Shown here: positions 57,924 to 64,000 of the stretch, piece by piece | How the letters are laid out: every line of letters begins with the position of its first letter | How positions within the stretch are numbered: position 1 is the first letter of the stretch | Assembly (NCBI GenBank): GCA_015680685.1 | Contig: MNCI01025135.1 | Coordinates: 170,372 to 234,371, forward strand | Direction of reading: 5' to 3' | DNA length: 64,000 bases | From: Gnetum montanum | Lineage: Eukaryota; Streptophyta; Gnetopsida; Gnetales; Gnetaceae | Program-made: the position numbers and the translations under genes | Notes under the pieces: model-generated | The model's input: the letters and a program-made list of their open reading frames with translations, nothing else | The model's database searches: none | Told to the model about the DNA's origin: nothing

Positions 57924-59202
57924 AAGGTGTAAAATAATATGAATAATTAAGAGAATTCTAAGATCAAATACAAAATCCTAATGAAACATACAAAAAAAAT
58001 CCAAAAATTGAAAGGAAATAGAAAAGAAATGCTAAAAAAATCATCATTGCAAGTAACAACTATTGGTAGTTTGTTTTATTGTGTTCTAGATGTAGTTAAG
58101 CAAAGTACATAAAATGTACTTAGTGGAGGCTTGGAATGAAGGTAACTCAATAGAATGTGCAAGATATCATTGATGCAGGTTAAATGTGAAGGTAGTAATA
58201 AACCTCTTATACAAGATCCGTTATGTTAAAAGTACCCTCGGTAACTTTACTACAAAACCAAGAACTAAATCACTAATAAAAATTGCTAACTCTCCATATT
58301 ACTATTATACAACACATAGATCAATAAGCTCCTTTGAACTAGCACCATACCCAAATTTCATCAATAGCATAGCTAACACCATACAGTGAATTTTATTATA
58401 ACACAAGACTAGATCAATATATGTTTATTATTATTATTATTGCTTTTCTTATATCATAGTAGAAAAACTAATGCCTTTCACCGATGATAAGGAGTATTTG
58501 AAAATGAGCTTTTATTGCGGTAACAATTTTTGAAAATATTTTTCCAGCAAGGTAAAGTGGCTTAGAATGGTTAAGAACGACTGAAATTGTAACCCTGCAA
58601 TATAAAAGTGCTCTAGTTTACTCGGTAGATAGAAAAAGTTTTCTGCTTTTGCGAGACTTTTTTCATAAGGATTTCACAGTATGTTCACCGATGCGTTAAC
58701 AAATGAGTGTTCCCGAAGATGATGAATATAACAAAACACATGTTTGTATATAAAATAATCCTCTTGTCGTCGTCAGCTTTGACCTCCAGATAAGTGTCGA
58801 GGTAAAGTATGTTCCGTTAGCGTGAAATCTGGTGCAGTTTTTCCTTGGAAACGTCGGCTGCTACGCTGTTTGCCACTACGCCGACTGTAACGCGGAATTG
58901 CATTTGTTTTTATTTTTATTTTTGTAATAATGTGCGGTGAGGGTCGAAAGAAAGTTCCTGCTGCTTACCAACGAAGGTCCGAAGAAAATTTGCTTGAACT
59001 ACTTTTTCGTCCGATTTCTCCTGCTGTGCTTCCTCACACAGAAATTTTATATATACCAGAGGAAGCAGTTCGATGTATGCGCATTGGTTGCTGCATTAGT
59101 GTTCTTCTGAATTTTCTGTGCAAACCATTCATTCAGGTTTCTTTCTTTGTATCCGTCTTTGGTGCTGAAACAGGGCAATGAAAGGGTTCCAAGTATTGTG
59201 GA
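57924..59202. other. Interval between E5 LTR and the TNL gene
   Basis: No confident gene. 58420-58440 has a short (TTA)n run. 58930-59181 is an 83-codon open frame just upstream of the TNL start, probably leader or an upstream ORF. Promoter elements are not clear. GC content rises from about 58740 onward, typical of leaving element DNA. Confidence 0.45.
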
Positions 59203-62200
59203 ATGGAAGACACAGCGTTGAATAGAAGCCGAAGAGAAGGTAAAGAGCCAAAGATGGAACCCTGGCCAGCAAAATTGGGGCGGCATGTGCAGCAGCGGCC
59301 TGAAGGGAATAGCAGCAACAACAAGAAGTTTGATGTTTTCATCAGTTGCAGAGGCCTTGATGATCTCTGTGATTGGTTACGTGATGTGTTACAGAACAGT
59401 GGACTTAAGGTCTTTCTGGGCAATGAAGAGTTGCAGAGTGGGGAGAGGTTTTCGGAGGATATTTTAGAAGCAATCTCATGTTCCAGGGTGGACGTATGCA
59501 TACTGTCAAGTGGATATGCAGAGTCTGCGTGGTGTCTTAAAGAATTACAGATGATGCTGGATAAGTACCTGATCCATAACTCTATTCTGATTCCTGTTTA
59601 CTATGATATTAAGCCCAGGGAAGTTCGACGTTTGAAAGGAGCTTTCGGACAGGGCTTCCAGAAGCTTGTACACAAACGCACACACTCGAACAAAGTCATC
59701 TGCAAATGGAGAGCCGCTCTGCGCATGTTTGCGGACATACCTGGATTCGAGGGAACTGTGTAAGTGATGTTACTGTTAACACACTATCTTTGCCTGTTTG
59801 TTAGGATATGTTTGCCGTTACTTTTGGTGCATGATGAAAGCCGATTTTTAAATATTCATGCCAAACAGAGTAGGTCCAAATATGACTCCAAATCTAGGTT
59901 AGGTTTGGCATTAAGGCTGGTTTTTCAAGGCTTGTGTTTATGGTTTAATCACACAATTCTAATAGCATTTCACAACTGCAGTGAATCAAAGCATATATTC
60001 GACTAAAGTTTTAAAGTAATTTTCCTTCTTAATCGTTACGATGCGCCTAAATTCTCAGTCGACTAATACTCCGTGGCAATTACAGAGCTTCATGCTCCAC
60101 TAAAGTTTTAATTTAGGTTTTTTCCTTTTTGCTTGCAGCCTGCAGCCCGCCTATAGAGCGTCATACAATATTTTTTCAGTTTATCCATACAGATTACAAT
60201 ATGTTATTCTCAAATAATTATATGGTGACAGAGAATCTCCATGTTGATTTCTGTTCTAACCTTTCTCTTTTTCTCAGTGAAGGTTGCATGATCCTCATTG
60301 TCAATAGAATATGTTGGTGGCTAAATGTAGCAGTTCCTACTTTTCAAGTTCCTACTTTTCATACTTTTGCAAGGGCAGTTGGAAGACGGGAGCTAGATGA
60401 AGCACTTCCTCTTTTTGTACCAGTTTCTACAGTTGGAAGACGGGAGCTAGATGAAGCACTTCCTCCTTTTGCAAGATGGGAGCTAGATGAAGCACTTCCT
60501 CCTTTTGCAAGATGGGAGCTAGATGAAGCACTTCCTCCTTTTGCAAGGGTAGTTGGAAGACGGGAGCAATTAAGCAGCATCATCCATGATATAATGACAT
60601 ACCATGAGAATGGGCTTGGTGTGACATCAGTAGAAATAAGTGGTATTGGAGGCATTGGAAAAACTGCCTTTGCAAAAGAACTTTATAATCAGATTTGCAG
60701 TAAATATAAAATAAGTTGCTTTATTGAAGATGCAAGAGGACTTGTAGAGAAACATGGCATCAATAAAGTCTGCACAGATTTTTTTCGTAAGATTTGCAAC
60801 GAAGTCCGCACAGAATTTTTTAGTAAGATTTTCAACGAAGGTTACCTTACAATAAAAACAAAGAGGCTTTTAGCCAAGAGGCTTTTTTACAATGCAGAGA
60901 TTTTAGTAGTGATTGACAACATTGACAGTACAATTCCACTGAGTACAATATTGGGTGAAGATGATCTTTGCCTTAGGCCAACAAGCACCATTATTGTAAC
61001 AAGTAGGGAAGATGGAGTTTTGAAGCATGACCCTCGAGTTGCTAATTATGGTAAAAATTTGATCTCACTCAAAATCTCAACCCTAGACTTCCATACATCA
61101 AAGAAGCTATTTTTGCAGTACGCCTTTGGAGGGATTGATAACGTGAACAATGAATTTGATGAGATAATAAATAAGATGGTTGAAAAATGTCATGGTGTGC
61201 CGTTAGCATTGGCTCTACTTAGCAAACAAATTTATGGAAGAGAAATTTATGTCTGGGAAAATTTATACCATTCCATAAATGATGCTTTGACCCCTGATTT
61301 GCAGAAAATATTAGCAGTCAGCTACTACAATCTTAATACGGAGCTGGAAAAATGTTTGTTTTTAGATGTGGCCACTTTTTTCCGCTGGGAGAAGGTAGAC
61401 TGCCTTCTTAAACTTCGACAGTCTAAACATGAAGATGGTGAATCAGAATTTTTATATGCTCTTGATGTATTAAAGAAGAAGCTTTTAATTGAGGTAAAAG
61501 AAGGTGGTTTTCTATACATGCATGATATACTTGTGAAATTGGGGAGAAGCATAGTTCGAGATGAATCTGCGTGGCCTGGTCTTTATAGTCGCATGTGGCG
61601 TCCTGATGATGTCAAACAAATCTTATCCTATTGGAGTAAACAAATCTTATCCGATTGTAGTCTTGCTGATGTCATGGACATTTATAAAACGGTATGACTG
61701 GTGATTATGATCAAATCCTGGTATTTGGATTTGCTTTAACAAGTGAAATGATTATACTGTAGTGTTTTGTGCTATGAACTTCAGGAAATAAAAAAGGTAA
61801 GAGCACTCAGTTTACATGGGACTGATGCGAGCTCACCTGTGTTAGACGTGGATGAAGACGGAGATCCACGGCCATGGCCTGCAGATGCATTCAGTGAGAT
61901 GTCTTCGTTGGAATTCCTGTTCCTCGACGGTAATTGCATTGAAGGTACCGCTTATTCGGTTAAAAGATAATCTACCCTTAACGTTAGGGTTCATGATAAC
62001 TCAAATGGCTTAGTTTTTAGATGGGCGTCGCTAATTTCCGTTTTTGAATGTGCTAAGGCGATTTTTCAAAGTTACCACGAACGCTACAAATGCTTAGATG
62101 GACCAACTTTCCATATCAATCGATGCCTCCCACTCTCTGTTTAAACAGTGTGAGAGTTCTGGAGTTATCAGGTTCTCCGCTGACACGGTCATTAAATCCA

Positions 62201-62735
62201 AAGGTGAGAGTCTGGATATTGGTTTTCCCTTTTAAGTTAAATAATTACGCATTCATTCTATCCACTGCTAAAAGTCTTGCCTATTCTGAACAGCTGCCTA
62301 CAAATTTGCAAGGACTTATTTCACGGATTTGCAGAAGGGGGCGGCCTGATTGTTTGTCAAAACTCACCCAATATCTCTTCAATCAATTGTTCACTAATGC
62401 AAGGTTGTCTAGGGCACACCCTGAAAGCCTCGCTGTAAATCTGCACGCTATTTACATTCCTTTGATTTTGTATCTACTTTTGTTAACAACCCCCGGACCT
62501 TGGCAAATATTCTTACCCCATTAAGATTGGAATGCTTTGAAAATTCTTATGTATTGGCATGTTTCTTAAAATTAGTCTAAATATTCTCATGAACACTTTT
62601 AGCAAACAACCAACATGTAGCGGCAGCGGCATTCACCTGGATTACAATGCCCTTGAAGAGGTGTTCAGCTTGCATGGTTTACTCGAAGCTGTAAATGTTG
62701 GGCCCATCTATGGGCCTCAAGACCAGCTATGTTAG
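59203..62735 (+). CDS. TIR-NBS-LRR (TNL) immune receptor, short LRR
   Basis: Intracellular NLR receptor type. Exon 1 (59203-59759, GTAAGT donor) encodes the TIR domain: KKFDVFISCRG, ISCSRVDVCILSSGY, WCLKELQ (with the NADase-type Glu), PVYYDIKPREVRR. Exon 2 (from about 60146 to 61691) carries the NBS: P-loop GIGGIGKTAFAKELY, CFIEDAR, kinase-2 ILVVIDNID (second acid is Asn), IIVTSRE, CHGVPLALALL, MHDILVKLG. Exon 3 (61785-61944) has VRALSLHG and FSEMSSLEFLFLDG. Exon 4 (62058-62203) has KLPRTLQMLRWTNFPYQSMP. Later LRR pieces are weak (62294-62524, 62637-62735). Splice phases agree (2, 0, 1, 0). The linker before the P-loop is unusually long, so an extra intron in 60146-60330 is possible. Only a few LRRs are visible; functionality uncertain. 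Confidence 0.82.
60369..60573 (+). repeat. In-frame 36-bp tandem repeat in the TNL linker
   Basis: Core CGGGAGCTAGATGAAGCAC followed by TTCCTCCTTTT, in frame as RELDEALPPFAR. The last two units start at 60471 and 60507 and the array closes at 60543, exactly 36 bp apart and nearly identical. Two longer units (48 and 54 bp) precede them, beginning VGRRELDEAL. The array ends in VVGRREQL, the normal start of the NBS region, so it grew by duplication of that boundary. Confidence 0.92.
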
Positions 62736-63039
62736 TTTTTCTTGAATCCCTATGATCTGTTTCTGGGTTCTAATTTAGTAAAGTGCACTTTTGAGTTTCT
62801 CTCAAACAAATTTTTTTTTTTTTGGAACTTATTGGTTCTCGAGAGTAAATTTATTTCTTCTTGCTTTTTAAAAGCAAATGAAGCTTTTATACCAATTTGC
62901 AACTAATCTCACTTGTAATCCTAAGAGCTTTCTATGCTAAGATATTTGTAAGAGGAAGTTATGTCCATATGTTCATGTTCTCTAGTAAAATTGTACATCT
63001 TATTATACATGCCAAAAATCATGATTTTAGTTTTTTGAA
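62736..63039. other. Interval after the TNL gene
   Basis: No gene; a poly-T run at 62811-62822 and AT-rich text. Possibly 3' flank of the TNL gene. Confidence 0.4.
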
Positions 63040-63660
63040 CATTAGCTTTCATTCTTGAATGTTATTAGAAGACATCAAGAGTATTAGGCATCTTCTCAAT
63101 TTTTCCATTGAACTTGAAATTAAGATAACATCATCAACATAAATTAAGACTCTATTTTCATTTGTAATTGCAAATTCAGTTTGGTATTTTATGCATCTAC
63201 TCTTCAAGTTCATTAACAAAAATGCCAAATAAAGTAGGAGAAAGTGAATATCTTTATTTAACATTGACCAAATTATTAAATAAATTTTTTTTTGCCCATT
63301 TGTAAATTAAATGCATACCTCTTTTTAAAATTTTGGGATAGTAGATAACAATGTGTTGGGAACTTTTAAATTTTCTAAACACTTCCATAAGATGCTTCAA
63401 ATGACTTAATCATATACCTTAGAGAAATCTACAAAGTAGGTAAGATATTTTAAAGTGATGATATAATATATAGTAGAATGATACTTGCTTAAATTTTGCC
63501 TCAAGTTACACATGATTTTCGTCAGCACATCATCCAAATATAGATCCTATAATAGTTCTTAGAAGTTTGGCAAAAATATTGTTAATTACAATTAGTCTAA
63601 AATTATTTTGATCTTTTTTGTGTCCACTTTGAATGATAGCAAGGTGCTTGTTCTGAAGTC
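63040..63660 (-). mobile_element. LINE-type (non-LTR) reverse transcriptase fragment
   Basis: On the minus strand, right to left: a stretch near 63400-63440 reading YFVDFSKVYD (the F.DF.KAYD motif of non-LTR RTs), then ILWKCLENLKVPNTLL, then at 63130-63170 the catalytic box VLIYVDDVILISSSMEKLRR. The order and wording fit the RTE-like LINEs of plants rather than copia or gypsy. Several stops and frame shifts. Neither endonuclease nor 3' tail is identified. Confidence 0.72.
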
Positions 63661-64000
63661 GTGTTGGGTTCAAGCTTGGGTGTAGCTACTCGAAAGAGGT
63701 TAGGTTTTCACTCATCTACTATGCATCCCAAGACCCCACCATAATGGGATGAGCATTGATGGTACTTTTTCTTTTTCAATCTTCTTTTTTAAAACAAGAT
63801 ATTTGCTCTATTGCTGCACCATTCCTTTTCTAACCCCACTTGCACATCTAAATTTAGCTTTTTCTAGACATCATTTTATACCAATGGCCCTTCCCATTAA
63901 AGAATTTTTCCATATTAAGTTATTTACATTAGTAGCTTTTTCTCATGCTAGTCTTTTTATCTCATTTGTTTTGTTATCAAAAGAAATGAACAATGTATTA
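63661..64000. other. Right-edge interval
   Basis: No gene or recognised repeat. It may continue the LINE fragment upstream of its RT, but no motif is visible. Confidence 0.4.

Noticed and set aside
60359-60655. 98-codon minus-strand frame opposite the TNL linker
   Set aside because: Shadow of the 36-bp in-frame repeat; serine-rich translation is a by-product.
63040-63660. copia-type RT because of the YVDD box
   Set aside because: The preceding F.DFSK.YD motif and word order belong to non-LTR RTs.

Overview
This is a plant nuclear window, most likely from a gymnosperm with a large repeat-rich genome. That rests on three things: AT-rich DNA, deeply nested and heavily decayed LTR retrotransposons, and only two host loci, a PRP18-type splicing-factor fragment and a TIR-NBS-LRR (TNL) resistance gene. 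The species itself is inference. About 85% of the window is retrotransposon.

Layout. 1-8929: minus-strand Ty3/gypsy element E1 (5' LTR 7986-8929; its 3' end lies left of the window). 8974-9744: solo LTR with a perfect CAACA duplication. 9750-11290: non-coding, with tandem repeats. 11291-14641: E2, a minus-strand gag-only element. Its 5' LTR is broken by E3 (14642 to about 19600), a minus-strand Tat-like element with a dual RNase H. 20126-22620: broken PRP18 gene. 22864-24320: leucine-rich-repeat debris. 25303-30808: E4 (minus), inserted in E5 (minus, 30809-34976 plus 57431-57923). 34977-57425: element B (plus), which split the LTR of E5 (perfect TAAGT duplication) and itself carries a solo LTR C (41298-42260) in its integrase and a whole element A (47402-55578). 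59203-62735: TNL gene. 63040-63660: LINE reverse transcriptase fragment.

E1, E2, E4, E5, A, B and the solo LTRs form one superfamily. Their LTRs start TGAT and end CATCA, share a 3'-terminal box containing GGTTGAGTGTAGGGGTACC, and are followed by a primer-binding site complementary to tRNA-Asp, which is the Athila/Tat-type primer. Their stop codons are mostly those that C-to-T or G-to-A changes create.

The most notable observation: A and B share a third ORF just upstream of the 3' polypurine tract. It encodes a long coiled-coil protein with a proline-rich C-terminus. In both elements a U3-like array of short palindromic repeats plus a TATA box precedes it inside the element, as if the ORF had its own internal copy of an LTR-type promoter. 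In B the internal array repeats the same words as its own LTR U3. A has lost pol but keeps gag, this internal promoter-like block and the coiled-coil ORF.

All coordinates and motifs come from reading the sequence by eye. No alignment or database search was run.
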